A DNA stretch of 64,000 bases, from assembly GCF_019703515.2 (NCBI RefSeq), contig NC_059373.1, forward strand, positions 17,188,281 through 17,252,280. Reading direction: 5' to 3'. The notes beneath the pieces were generated by a model, which saw nothing but the letters and a program-made list of their open reading frames with translations, had not been told where the DNA came from and made no database searches. This DNA is from Myxocyprinus asiaticus. Its lineage: Eukaryota; Chordata; Actinopteri; Cypriniformes; Catostomidae. Position numbers and translations under genes: made by a program. Shown here piece after piece: positions 40,155 through 50,788 of this stretch (position 1 is its first letter; the number at the start of each line of letters is the position of its first letter).

Positions 40155-40427
40155 TGCTAAGTGATCCGTCCATTTCAGATTTGCATAAGACGCGGAGGAA
40201 TTTAGACAGCCTGTTGCCTCCAGCCACGGATATAGTGAAGCACATACATCCTCCAGCTTTGCCTGCTATATACCTTGAGCTGCTAGAGTCAGTATATGGT
40301 TCTGTAGAGGATGGAGATGAACTGTTAGCTAAGTTCATGGGCACCTTACAGAACCAGGGTGAGAAACCATCAGATTACTTGCATCGTATGCGATTTGTTC
40401 TGAACATGACAATTAGGAGGGGGGCAC
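40155..40427 (+). repeat. Duplicated gag segment after RT
   Basis: 273 bp nearly identical to 38025-38297 (shared GCTAAGTGATCCGTCC start, LDSLLPPAT, YLELLESV and FMGTLQNQ coding). It begins immediately after the RT remnant and joins the 3' LTR at a short ACTGTTT overlap. Confidence 0.9.
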
Positions 40428-40611
40428 TGTTTCTACTACAGCCAGTGTTGTTGTCGTTTCCTTTTCCCCTTATTGTCGAGCCTGTCTCTTGAGCAAGTTT
40501 AGTTTTCTGATAACTGGTCCATATCTGAAATTAATGCATCCTCCTTGTGGTCACTTCCATTGGTCGCAGGGTGCGAGAGAGGATTGCACTCGTGTCACGA
40601 CGTGGGTTACA
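40426..40611 (+). mobile_element. Truncated 3' LTR of gypsy element
   Basis: 186 bp aligned with 36874-37059 of the 5' LTR with scattered substitutions, ending TGGGTTACA. The first roughly 1.29 kb of the LTR is missing. Confidence 0.9.
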
Positions 40612-40615
40612 CTCA

Positions 40616-41505
40616 TCATGCACTACACAGGTTTTTGTCCGATCAAATCCTCTCTTGAATGAGAATGTCCCTCCCTCTTATATCACCACATGCAACTGAC
40701 AAGCAAATAGGAATCATGGTTTGTGGCTGTGACTTAAACTAAAGGGACTGAGTTGAACCGATTCCTTGCGGTCAGTAGAACTCTAATGGTAGCATTATAA
40801 TGCAAGTCAGTTAATTTACCAACTCAATCATGTCGCTAATGAATACTAGTATGTATTTTTGGCTTCCAATGATCTTTGCCATTATCGACTCCAAGTACTC
40901 ATGCTCTGGAACCAATCCTACTTAGTAAGGCAGAGTTTAGAATTGCTAAAATTATCCTTTGTCGGATGGAATTCCTCAAGGAGCATTAAAAGGCTGGTAA
41001 TTTGATGCTGAGGCTATGAGCCTTAATGACTGGCTTTTGATGTGCCAAATTTAATTTTGACAGGGTCTTTTTTTTTATTAAAGAGTTTAGACTCACTGTG
41101 GGCTGCAGCAATCATGCCTCTCTTCCCTCTTCCTGTCTGGCTTTGACAACCATAGGGACCACCTGCTTAAAGATGTAAATCCCTGATCAATCCCACACCA
41201 TTTTGAGCAGGCCTGCTGAAATTGGAACTGACATCCGAACCCTTCTTAAATGCAATGCTCTTGCCTGCGACTGTGCATTTTATGCAGCGACTTGATTGGT
41301 TTAGTGGATCTGTCTCTAAGTGTGCAATTTAAGCCCATGAGGACCCTGTCGTGTCGGACAAAATAATATTATATTATATTATGCAATAGTAAGATATTTA
41401 TGTCCTAATTTATTCATACAAAATATATTTTATAAAAAATATGATATAAAATATTGTATTATTATATTTAGCTTATATAATATTATTGTATATTATATTA
41501 TATTA
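40616..41505. other. No gene seen; intron
   Basis: AT-rich; TATTA-type repeats at 41367-41505 adjoin the Tc1 element. Confidence 0.5.
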
Positions 41506-41721
41506 CAGGTGCTGGTCATATAATTAGAATATCATCAAAAAGTTGATTTATTTCACTAATTCCATTCAAAAAGTGAAACTTCAATCAAATCAAATCAAAT
41601 CAAATCACTTTATTGTCACACAGCCATATACACAAGTGCAATGGTGTGTGAAATTCTTGGGTGCAGTTCCGATCAACATAGCAGTCGTGACAGTGATGAG
41701 ACATATACCAATTTTCAATAA

Positions 41722-41890
41722 CATCAAATTAACACAACGCAATTTAAACATCTGTTATACATAATTAAACTCAACTTAAAACATCAAATTAACACAACAC
41801 AATTTAAACATCTGTTATACATAATTACACAACTTAAAACATCAAATTAACACAACACAATTTAAACATCTGTTATACACAATTACACTC
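41722..41890. repeat. Three tandem units in the LINE 3' UTR
   Basis: Three consecutive units of about 57 bp each carry ACATCAAATTAACACAAC followed by CAATTTAAACATCTGTTATA, differing by a few bases. Confidence 0.9.
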
Positions 41891-42211
41891 AACAATATAC
41901 AAATAATAACATACACTGTACAGTATACAATATGCTGTTTTTGTTTTTTTTTTTTTTTTTTGTTTTTACTATATAGATACTATATAGATACACATTATTC
42001 AATAAAAATTAAAATATATATGAAAAAAGTATATTTATAGAATGTACAGTATTGTACTGTATTGACATTCAGGCTGTCGGTTGATAGTCAGTTGTTAAGA
42101 GAGACATAATATAATGACAGTAATATAATTTATGACAGTCCGGTGTGAGATATAAGAGTAAGGGTAATAAAGTGCAGGGCTGATGTATTTTGATCGTGGG
42201 AGATCAAGAGT

Positions 42212-43951
42212 TCAGAAGTCTGATTGCTTGGGGGAAGAAGCTATCATGGAGTCGGCTGGTGCGGGTCCTGATGCTGCGATACCGCCTACCTGATGGTAGC
42301 AGTGAGAACAGCCCATGGCTCGGGTGGCTGGAGTCTCTGATGATCCTCCGAGCTTTTTCACACATCGCCTTGTATATATTTCCTGGAGGGAGGGAAGCTC
42401 ACCTCCGATGATGTGTTTGGCAGTTCGCACCACCCTTTGCAGTGCTTTGCGGTTGTGGGCGGTGCTATTGCCGTACCAGGCGGAGATACAGCCAGTCAGG
42501 ATGCTCTCCACAGTGCAGGTGTAGAACCGTGTGAGGATGTGGCGGTTCATTCCAAACTTCCTCAGCCGTCTCAGGAAGAAAAGGCGCTGATGAGCCTTCT
42601 TCACAACGACTTCAGTGTGGACGGACCATGTGAGTTCCTCAGTGATGTGGACACCCAGGAACTTGAAGCTGCTGACTCTCTCCACTGGTGCTCCATTGAT
42701 GGTGATTGGACTGTGTTCTCTGTCTTTTCTCCTGAAGTCCACCACAAGCTCCTTTGTCTTACTGACGTTGAGGGAGAGGTTGTGCTCCTGACACCAGTGT
42801 GTCAGAGTGTGCACCTCCTCTCTGTAGGCTGTTTCATCATTGTCAGTGATCAGACCTACCACCGTCGTGTCATCAGCAAACTTAATGATGGCATTGGAGT
42901 TATGTGTTGCCACACAGTCATGTGTGTACAGGGAATACAGTAGTGGGCTGAGAACACAGCCCTGCGGGGCTCCAGTGTTGAGGGTCAGTGATGAGGAGAT
43001 GTTGCTGCCTATTCTAACCACCTGGCGTCTGCTTGACAGGAAGTCCAGGATCCAGCTGCACAGCGAGCTGTTTAAGCCCAGAGCCCGGAGTTTCTCATCT
43101 AGCTTGGAGGGCACTATGGTGTTGAATGCTGAGCTGTAGTCTACAAACAACATTCTCACATAAGTGTTCTTTTTTTCCAGGTGGGAGAGAGCAGTGTGTA
43201 TTGTAGATGCAATGGCATCATCAGTGGAGCGGTTGTTGCGGTAAGCAAACTGCAGCGGGTCAAGATTGAGTGGTAATACAGAGCAGATGTAATCTCTGAT
43301 TAGTCTCTCAAAACATTTGCTGATGATGGGGGTCAGAGCAACAGGACGCCAGTCATTTAAACAAGTTATGTTCGATTGTTTTGGAACAGGCACAATGGTG
43401 GATGTTTTAAAGCATGTGGGGACTACAGACAAAGAGAGGGAAAGGTTGAAAATGTCCGTAAAAACACCAGCCAGCTGGTTCGCGCACGCTCTGATGACGC
43501 GGCCCGGAATGCCGTCTGGACCCGCGGCTTTGCGGATATTCACCCGTCGGAAGGATCGGGTTACATCCGCTACAGAGACGGAGAGTGAACTAACCTCTGT
43601 AGCTTCGGCCGTGAGAGCTCTCTCCGCGAGGGCGGTATTATTTCCCTCGAAACGAGCATAAAAAGTATTTAGCTCATCCGGTAGAGAGGCAGCGGGGTTC
43701 ATGGCGGAGTTTTTATTCCCTTTAAAGTCCGTGATGATGTTAATTCCCTGCCACATGCTTCTAGAGTTGGTGGTGTTAAACTGTCCTTCAATCTTACTCC
43801 TGTACTGGCGTTTTGCTGTTTTGATAGTTTTTCGGAGGGCATAACTGGCTTGTTTATGCTCCTCCGCGTTCCCGGAATTAAAAGCGGAGGTCCGCACATT
43901 AAGTGCCGCGCGAACATCGCTGTTGATCCACGGCAACAGCGATGGATCCAC
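42212..43951 (-). pseudogene. L2-type LINE ORF2 C-terminal part with full RT
   Basis: A 579-codon open frame without internal stop. RT landmarks: [78 protein letters not shown] and the catalytic IIKFADDTTVVG, then LNVSKTKELVVDFR and FKFLGVHI. RT primes on nicked target DNA. The last 50 or so codons read out of the expected frame: a single-base deletion near 42350-42360 shifts the terminus. Lack of the endonuclease makes it non-autonomous. Confidence 0.9.
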
Positions 43952-43963
43952 GGCAACAGCGAA
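43923..43963. repeat. 22-bp tandem duplication at the LINE 5' junction
   Basis: GATCCACGGCAACAGCGATG is followed directly by a second copy, GATCCACGGCAACAGCGA, right where the LINE joins the Tc1 sequence. Confidence 0.85.
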
Positions 43964-44182
43964 TAAACTTGTATATTATATTCATTCATTACACACAGAC
44001 TGATATATTTCAAATGTATATTTCTTCTAATTTTGATGATTATAACTGACAACTAAGGAAAATCCTAAATTCAGTATCTCAGAAAATTAGAATATTACTT
44101 AAGACCAATACAAAGAAAGGATTTTTAGAAATCTTGGCCAACTGAAAAGTATGAACATGAAAAGTATGAGCATGTACAGCAC

Positions 44183-45073
44183 TCAATACTTAGTTGGGGC
44201 TCCTTTTGCCTGAATTACTGCAGCAATGCGGCGTGGCATGGAGTCGATCAGTCTGTGGCACTGCTCAGGTGTTATGAGAGCCCAGGTTGCTCTGATAGTG
44301 GCCTTCAGCTCTTCTGCATTGTTGGGTCTGGCATATCGCATCTTCCTCTTCACAATACCCCATAGATTTTCTATGGGGTTAAGGTCAGGCGAGTTTGCTG
44401 GCCAATTAAGAACAGGGATACCATGGTCCTTAAACCAGATACTGGTTGCTTTGGCACTGTGTGCAGGTGCCAAGTCCTGTTGGAAAATGAAATCCGCATC
44501 TCCATAAAGTTGGTCAGCAGCAGGAAGCATGAAGTGCTCTAAAACTTCCTGGTATACGGCTGCGTTGACCTTGGACCTCAGAAAACACAGTGGACCAACA
44601 CCAGCAGATGACATGGCAACCCAAACCATCACTGACTGTGGAAACTTTACACTGGACCTCAAGCAACGTGGATTGTGTGCCTCTCCTCTCTTCCTCCAGA
44701 CTCTGGGACCCTGATTTCCAAAGGAAATGCAAAATTTACTTTCATCAGAGAACATAACTTTGGACCACTCAGCAGCAGTCCAGTCCTTTTTGTCTTTAGC
44801 CCAGGCGAGACGCTTCAGACGCTGTCTGTTGTTCAAGAGTGGCTTGACACAAGGAATGCGACAGCTGAAACCCATGTCTTGCATACGTCTGTGCGTAGTG
44901 GTTCTTGAAGCACTGACTCCAGCTGCAGTCCACTCTTTGTGAATCTCCCCCACATTTTTGAATGGGTTTTGTTTCACAATCCTCTCCAGGGTGCGGTTAT
45001 CCCTATTGCTTGTACACTTTTTTCTACCACATCTTTTCCTTCCCTTCGCCTCTCTATTAATGTGCTTGGACAC
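44183..45073 (-). pseudogene. Tc1-like transposase, N-terminally truncated
   Basis: Cut-and-paste DDE transposase. The 296-codon frame is uninterrupted: HTH remainder with KNVGEIHKEWTAAGVSAS, catalytic Asp in KVMFSDESKF, second Asp in FIFQQDLAPAHS and Glu in NSPDLNPIENLWG, with 34 residues between second Asp and Glu (DD34E), ending AKGAPTKY. Tc1 transposases are usually about 340 residues. The missing start is explained by a deletion just upstream: at about 45081 the sequence jumps from GACACAGAGCTCTG to AGGTGTTTTGAGTTAATT next to the inverted repeat, so the first DNA-binding helix and the natural start are gone. Confidence 0.85.
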
Positions 45074-45632
45074 AGAGCTCTGAGGTGTTTTGAGTTAATT
45101 AGCTGATTAGTGTGTGGCACCAGGTGTCTTCAATATTGAACCTTTTCACAATATTCTAATTTTCTGAGATACTGAATTTGGGATTTTCCTTAGTTGTCAG
45201 TTATAATCATCAAAATTAAAAGAAATAAACATTTGAAATATATCAGTCTGTGTGTAATGAATGAATATAATATACAAGTTTCACTTTTTGAATGGAATTA
45301 GTGAAATAAATCAACTTTTTGATGATATTCTAATTATATGACCAGCACCTGTATATTATGAAATAGTATTATATTTCTGTCCTAATTTCTTCAATTTCAC
45401 ATGCTCTTTGATTAAACCCACGAGCCCTTATTTCTCATGAAGCAAAACCTTTGAGATTATTTTTCATCATTTAATCACTCCACAGAAATTGAGTAAGCAT
45501 GCGTCTCCTTCCCTGTGTCACTACGTGTCATTAACATTGCGTATACAATCCTCCTATGACCAATTATACTTGCCATTACACGATCGTTTAAAGTGAAGCC
45601 CGAGTGCTTTGTGTTCACTTTCAAAGTATATA

Positions 45633-47204
45633 CAGTGGTTGCCAAAATTATTGGCACCCTTGGTAAATATGTTCAGAATGTTCACAAAAATATATCCTCT
45701 AATGGATATCAAACAACTGCACATACAACACAAGTTTTATAAAAAAAAAACTAATATTTTTGTCAAATATGTGTGGCACAATTATTGGCACCCCTAGAAA
45801 TTCTTATGAGTAAAATATATCTGAAGTATATTCCCATTCATATTTTAAATTTTTTAGTACACCTGGGTGACTAAGAACATGAAATTGTTTAGCCATGACT
45901 TCCTGATTCAGAGGGGTATAAATATGAAGTAACACACAAGCTAAATTCCCTTAGTCATCTATCACAATGGGTAAGACCAAATAATAAAGTTATGATGTGC
46001 AGCAAAAGGTTGTTGAGCTTCACAAAATGGAAAATGACTTTAAGAAAATAGCTAAAGCATTGAAAATACCCATATCCACCATCAGGGCAATAATTAAGAA
46101 GTTCCAATCAACTAGAGATCTTAAGAATCGACCTGGAAGAGGACGCCTGACTATATTGTCTCCAAGCACGGTGAGGAGGATGTTTCGAGTGGCCAAAAAT
46201 TCTCCAAGGATCACAGCTGGAGAATTGCAAAAATTAGTTGGGTCTTAGGGTCAGAAAGTCTAAAAAAAATAAAATAAATATCAGACATCACCTACATCAC
46301 CACAAGTTGTTTGGGATGGTTTCAAGAAAAAAGCCTCTGCTCTCATCCAACAACAAAATCAAGCGTCTTCAGTTTGCCAGACACTACTGGAACTTCAAAT
46401 GGGATTGGGTTCTATGGTCAGATAAAACAAAAATAGAGCTTTTTGGCAGCAAACACCAGAGATGGGTTTGGCACACAGAGAGGTAGCCATATGGAAAAGT
46501 ACCTCATGGCCAGGGTTAAATATGGTGGTGGATCTATAACGTTGTGGGGCAGTTTTTATGCCAAAAGGTCCTAGACATCTTGTTCAGATACATGGCATCA
46601 TGGACTGTATCAAATACCAACAAATAAAAAATCTAAACCTGACTGCCTCAGCCAGAAAGCTTAAAATAGGCCCTGGTTGGATCTTCCAGCAAGACAGTGA
46701 TCCAAAACACACATCAAAATCAACACAAAAATGGTTCACTGACCACAAAATCAAGGTTCTGCCATGGCAATCTCAGTCTCCTGACCTGAACCCCATAGAA
46801 AACCTGTGGGGTGAAATGAAGAGGAGAGTCCACCATGTGGATCTCAGAATTTGAAGGATCTGTAGAGATTATGTATGGATGAATGGTCTCAGATCCATTG
46901 CCATGTGTTCTCCAACCGCATTATGCATTATAGGAGAAGACTCAGAGCTGTTATCTTGGCAAAGGGAGGTTGCACATACTATTGAATAAAAGGGTGCCAA
47001 TAATTGTGCCACACATATATTTGACAAAATATTTGTTTTTTGATAAAACTTGTGTTGTGTTTACAATTGATTGATATCCATTAAAGTATATATTTTTGTG
47101 AATATTTTGAATGAAATATCAAAAGGATAAACAATAAAGACATATTTTTCACAGCCTTCTTTGCTCATATTTGCCAAGGGTGACAATATTTTTGGCCACC
47201 ACTG
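45633..47204 (+). mobile_element. Second Tc1-like transposon, dead copy
   Basis: 1572 bp, left end CAGTGGTTGCCAAAATTATT, right end TTTTTGGCCACCACTG, inverted, flanked by TA at 45631-45632 and 47205-47206. Subterminal blocks (ACACAAGTTTTAT and ATAAAACTTGTGT; TGGATATCAA and TTGATATCCA) are also inverted. Transposase is on the + strand but broken. Confidence 0.92.
45967..46990 (+). pseudogene. Tc1-like transposase, frameshifted
   Basis: Pieces in order: an ATGGGTAAGACC start at 45967 followed at once by stops; the HTH region VVELHKMENDFKKIAKALK and RPGRGRLTILSPSTVRRM (45997-46248); a shifted stretch with WVLWSDKTKIELFG holding the first catalytic Asp (46238-46486); then WIFQQDSDPKHTSKSTQKWF and QSPDLNPIENLWGEMKRR with the second Asp and Glu spaced as DD34E (46558-46854). 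All three catalytic residues survive but at least three frame breaks prevent expression. Confidence 0.9.
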
Positions 47205-47206
47205 TA

Positions 47207-48090
47207 ATTGTTCGTTTATATCTTCACTGGAGTTTTGGCATGAGTCTCTGCTGACGGTATGTGCATCTAAATGCCCGAGGAAGCGATTCACGTGCTCTTG
47301 TGGACAGAAGCTGATCTGGTTAACATATGCAGTGCTGCTCAGTGACACTCGGAATTCAACTGAATGACACAAATGACATGGTCTTCATGGTATTTTTATA
47401 TTCCCTTAAAATTCCTTTATTTGGGCATGAAAATGTGATTGGAATTTGGAGTGCACAATAATCACTGTTATCTCAAATAACCACAGTTAGATCAAATAAC
47501 CGCGATCAGACAATTATTTAATAATCGCGACAGGCCTATTAATAAATGACATACAGCTCCACCTCTCATTCAGATTCGAACGAGTTTACCAGTACATTCA
47601 GTTCATTCACGACACAAACGACAGTACCGACTAGTTCAGTGAAAGGGGTGTATTCGTTCACTGGGTCAAACCAATGCTCCTTGCATTCTCGAATGCAACT
47701 GTCTCGTGCTGAAGTCAGTCTTTAAAAGAATGACAAAGGAAGACAAATGGAATTTGCATGTCTACAAAAGTACGAACTCACCCCCCCCCCCCACCCCCAA
47801 CTTGTAAAAATGTTTCGATTTCGCATTTTTCTAATTTAATCATTTATTTGTTAATTACAAATGATATTATCAGCATAACAGGTTGAGTGAAAAATTTGTG
47901 CAAAACCTGATGATTATGATATAATTATGATCCTGCATGTAAATTTTCACAGTGCATCTTGTGAAAGTGCTTTAATGAAAGAAAACCTGTCCTTTTGTAC
48001 AAAATGAGTTAACACAGTTAATGTCACAAACTTGCTTATTTGATTACTGATCATGAAATTGTGTGGAATCTTAAATAATTTTTTTTTTAT
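47207..48090. other. No gene seen; intron with fragments of DNA repeats
   Basis: 47445-47560 (CAATAATCACTG, AATAATCGCGACAGGCC) resembles a decayed DNA element. A poly-C/CCCCA run lies at 47780-47799. Confidence 0.45.
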
Positions 48091-48897
48091 ATTATGTCAT
48101 ACATTTTTCAAATTCAAATAGCACGCAAGCAACAGCGAGAGAGGAGCAATCTATTTTATTTATATGAAGTTTTTTGCATCTGTATTCCAATATACATCTT
48201 GATGTAATCCTTCCTCATGATCACGCAGCGTTTTCATCAGCTGAATGGGAAGATAAACATGATTAAAGTGTGATGAGACTCACGCTGTGCGTGCAAGCCA
48301 TTCACGTATCACAAGCCAATCAACTATTTAGCCCTTTTCTGTGAATCGCACTTGCAAATCCTAAAACTTTATTTCCATGTTTCATTTATATTTTGAATAG
48401 ACTCAGATTTTTGAACCCCACGATGTGGGTTTATGTTTTCTCTTTTAATCACTTATGTAATTTTGAGTGTGACCATGGTTTAAGGATTAATATTGGTGTT
48501 TTCCTTATTACATCATGTGTTGTTCTGAAAGCAAATAAATGAATGAAAACGGAATATAGGCTGACCGAAGCAAAGCAGTCATATTTACTTGCGCGATTAA
48601 CTGAAAGTGAAGCGCTGCCGGCTCATGATGCATGAATGGCTTGCACGCGCTGCACAAGTCTCTTGGGAATACTGCAGTCTCGTCACATTTTTACTTTTTG
48701 TTTAGCCTCCCATTCAGCTGATGAAAACACGCTGCGTGATCACGAGGAAGGATTACATCAAGATGTAAATTGGAATGCAGGCGCAGAATTAATATAAATA
48801 AAATAGTCTAAACCTCTCTCGCCGTTGCTGGCGTGCCAGTGATTACCCCTCCGCGTGCCAGTGCTGGCACGCGTGCCATAAGTTGCCGACCCCTGAC
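48091..48897. mobile_element. hAT-like element remnant with inverted halves
   Basis: Left part (48120-48345) has TAGCACGCAAGCAACAGCGA, CTTGATGTAATCCTTCCTCA and TTTTCATCAGCTGAATGGGA. Right part (48590-48860) carries the same phrases reverse complemented (CCCATTCAGCTGATGAAAAC, GAGGAAGGATTACATCAAGA, TCTCTCGCCGTTGCTGGCG). The right terminus GTGCCATAAGTTGCCGACCC is the reverse of the CAGGGGTCGGCAAC end known from fish hAT-type repeats. A third copy of the block is at 51640-51930. Confidence 0.7.
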
Positions 48898-49929
48898 TTC
48901 AAAAAGACAGATTCATTCATGAACAAAACATCACTACTGTCTATCATCAACAGGAAAGTATTGACTCATTGGTGCCAGTCATTCCTATCCAGTCAACTTC
49001 CATGCTATACTACTCACTATGCGAGTGCCACAAACGTGCGTCTTTTCATGTCAACCACAGTTAAGGTGTGGGCTAAAAGTGGGGGGGCTGTGGTCCAACA
49101 CCTATAACCCCCCGGTTTAATAAACAGTATATATAGTTGAGAAGATAAGGTTGCATTCCCTTTTGCCTCAAAAATGTTCACACCCCTTTCATAATTTATA
49201 TAAATATAAGAGATAAAAGATTTTTTTTTTTTTTTAGTACTGCCCTTCAGAATCTACATTACAGTTATTTACATAAAGTATATTATGCATATAGTAGTGT
49301 GTTGTCTTCTTGAGCATCAGTGGCCCAGACACAGAGACAAGAGTGCAAACTGAATTAAATCCCAGATGCAGTTTATTGTGCTACTCCAATCCCAATCAAT
49401 AATTATCAGAAGAAAAGAAAAGTGATACATAATATGGGACTTTTAATTATAAAGAAGCCCGAAATACACATGGGAATACAAATTTCTGCTCTCCCAGGTG
49501 TGAACACACTGACAGATGATTCTCTGAGAAAGTTAATCTGATTCAAACTGCTAACCTGAGCTGCTGAGTTCAAACCCTCAGTTCTTTTCGAGTTATTCAT
49601 GAAAAAGAACCGATTCAAAAGAGTAATTTGTTCATGACTCTCTCGCGCTGGGTTTGTTGTTGCGTGCGGTGCAGCGAGCTCATCAGAAAAAGAATGGATG
49701 AAAAGCGACACGAGACACACTGGTTGTGCGCGTTCTAAAAATATATTCAGTTACTCACAAGATGATATCTGACGAAACAACATATGCACACACACAACCG
49801 GACTGTCGCCAGTGGCGACTAGATTTTAAATTTTTGTCAATAAATTATTTTTGTCACAATCTGGAGCCCTGCAAGTAACCAAATTTGTTACCTAAACAAG
49901 TACTAGTTTTAATATTTATGTATGTCAAG
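48898..49929. other. No gene seen; intron with minor repeat traces
   Basis: Poly-T near 49220-49236. AGAACCGATTCAAAAGAG near 49605 resembles motifs within copies A/B at 20.5 and 21.9 kb. Confidence 0.45.
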
Positions 49930-50337
49930 TATTTATTTATTTTAATGTTGCTATTGGATATCCAGGACATCCAGGCACAAGAACAGTTTTTACCCTCAGG
50001 CCATTTTCCACATGAACAATTAAACTGCCTCAGGACTCCCCCATAGTGCAATAATGTAAATAAATATCTCATGTACATATGTAAATTCACATATTTTATT
50101 CAATAACTGTACATACCCCTACATTGCACATACATTACCACTTGCACATGTACATGCGCCATTCTGTAATATGTCCTATTATTTGTATGTCTATTTAAAC
50201 TCTTACCTTGTTTTGCATTCTGTGTCTCACTGTAATGTTCTGTGTGCACTTGTTTCTCCTATCACCAAAACAAAATTCCTTGTGTACATGAGAACACTTG
50301 GCAATAAAGCTCATTCTGATTCTGATTCTGATTCTAT
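49930..50337 (+). mobile_element. L2-type LINE 3' UTR with (TGATTC)n tail
   Basis: Ends ACACTTGGCAATAAAGCTCA followed by TTCTGATTCTGATTC repeats, the signature 3' end of a common teleost L2/CR1-type LINE. Upstream text (ACAATTAAACTGCC, GCAATAATGTAAATAAATA) matches its 3' UTR style. Strongly 5'-truncated; no RT remains. Confidence 0.75.
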
Positions 50338-50788
50338 TGCATGACTGTGCATACTCACTAATAATTTATCTGGTTGATAGTGCCTTTGTACAAAAACAGA
50401 AACTCTAATTCATATCAAAGTAAGGTGCCACACATTCAGCTGCTATCTGTATTCCATAAACTTTGGTCTACACCATTTAGCCATAAAGATGTTGATTTAT
50501 GCCATGGCTCGCCGCAGTCTGTTGGACAGTATTTAATTCCCCTGAAATCAATTGCTACATGTAACTGTCACTTAGGTGATGGACGGTCGGCATTTAGCAC
50601 ATGTTCCTTGCACCTGAGTACAGAGGACACATTGAAGAACCGTCTGAACTAATTATGTAGTGCAGCAATGTCCATATTGGATGATATCAGATAGGCTTCC
50701 TGCCAGTGCAATGAGGTTAATGGCTGCTTCAGAGAATGCCGCAGTGGGCTCGCTCAGAGGTTTAAAAATCCTGCTGATACAGAGAGAA
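50338..50788. other. No gene seen
   Basis: Unique-looking sequence between two repeats. Confidence 0.45.

Larger units (their letters stand above)
35583..40615 (+). mobile_element. Rearranged Ty3/gypsy retrotransposon with 4-bp TSD
   Basis: Full-length 5' LTR (35587-37059), PNMA-like gag, decayed nucleocapsid and RT, a second gag piece, and a truncated 3' LTR (40426-40611). The outer ends are TGTAACCCA and TGGGTTACA, perfectly inverted, and CTCA flanks both sides (35583-35586 and 40612-40615). Integrase and RNase H regions are absent. Stops and frameshifts run throughout, so it cannot be autonomous. Confidence 0.85.
41583..43963 (-). mobile_element. L2-type LINE, 5'-truncated, inside the Tc1 element
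   Basis: Minus strand; the 3' tail is a short tandem repeat (CAAAT units at 41584-41607 on +), typical of L2/CR1 elements. AAACTT lies on both sides (41577-41582 and 43966-43971) as a likely target duplication. Endonuclease and ORF1 are absent through 5' truncation. It contains the RT frame listed next. Confidence 0.85.
41506..45351 (-). mobile_element. Tc1-like transposon, interrupted by a LINE
   Basis: The ends CAGGTGCTGGTCATATAATT and its reverse complement at 45351 are long, nearly perfect inverted repeats extending through AAAAAGTTGATTTATTTCAC, flanked by TA at 41504-41505 and 45352-45353. The transposase lies on the minus strand. The left inverted repeat is split at 41582 by an L2-type LINE that ends near 43963. 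This is the Tc1 family common across teleosts. Confidence 0.95.

Noticed and set aside
41722..41890. CRISPR-like array
   Set aside because: Three direct units without distinct spacers, in a eukaryotic LINE 3' UTR.
42212..43951. 579-codon frame as a possible host gene
   Set aside because: RT motifs including FADDT identify it as LINE ORF2, and it lies between LINE ends and a Tc1 inverted repeat.
44183..45073. 296-codon frame as a possible host gene
   Set aside because: It is a Tc1-type DDE transposase between inverted repeats and TA sites.
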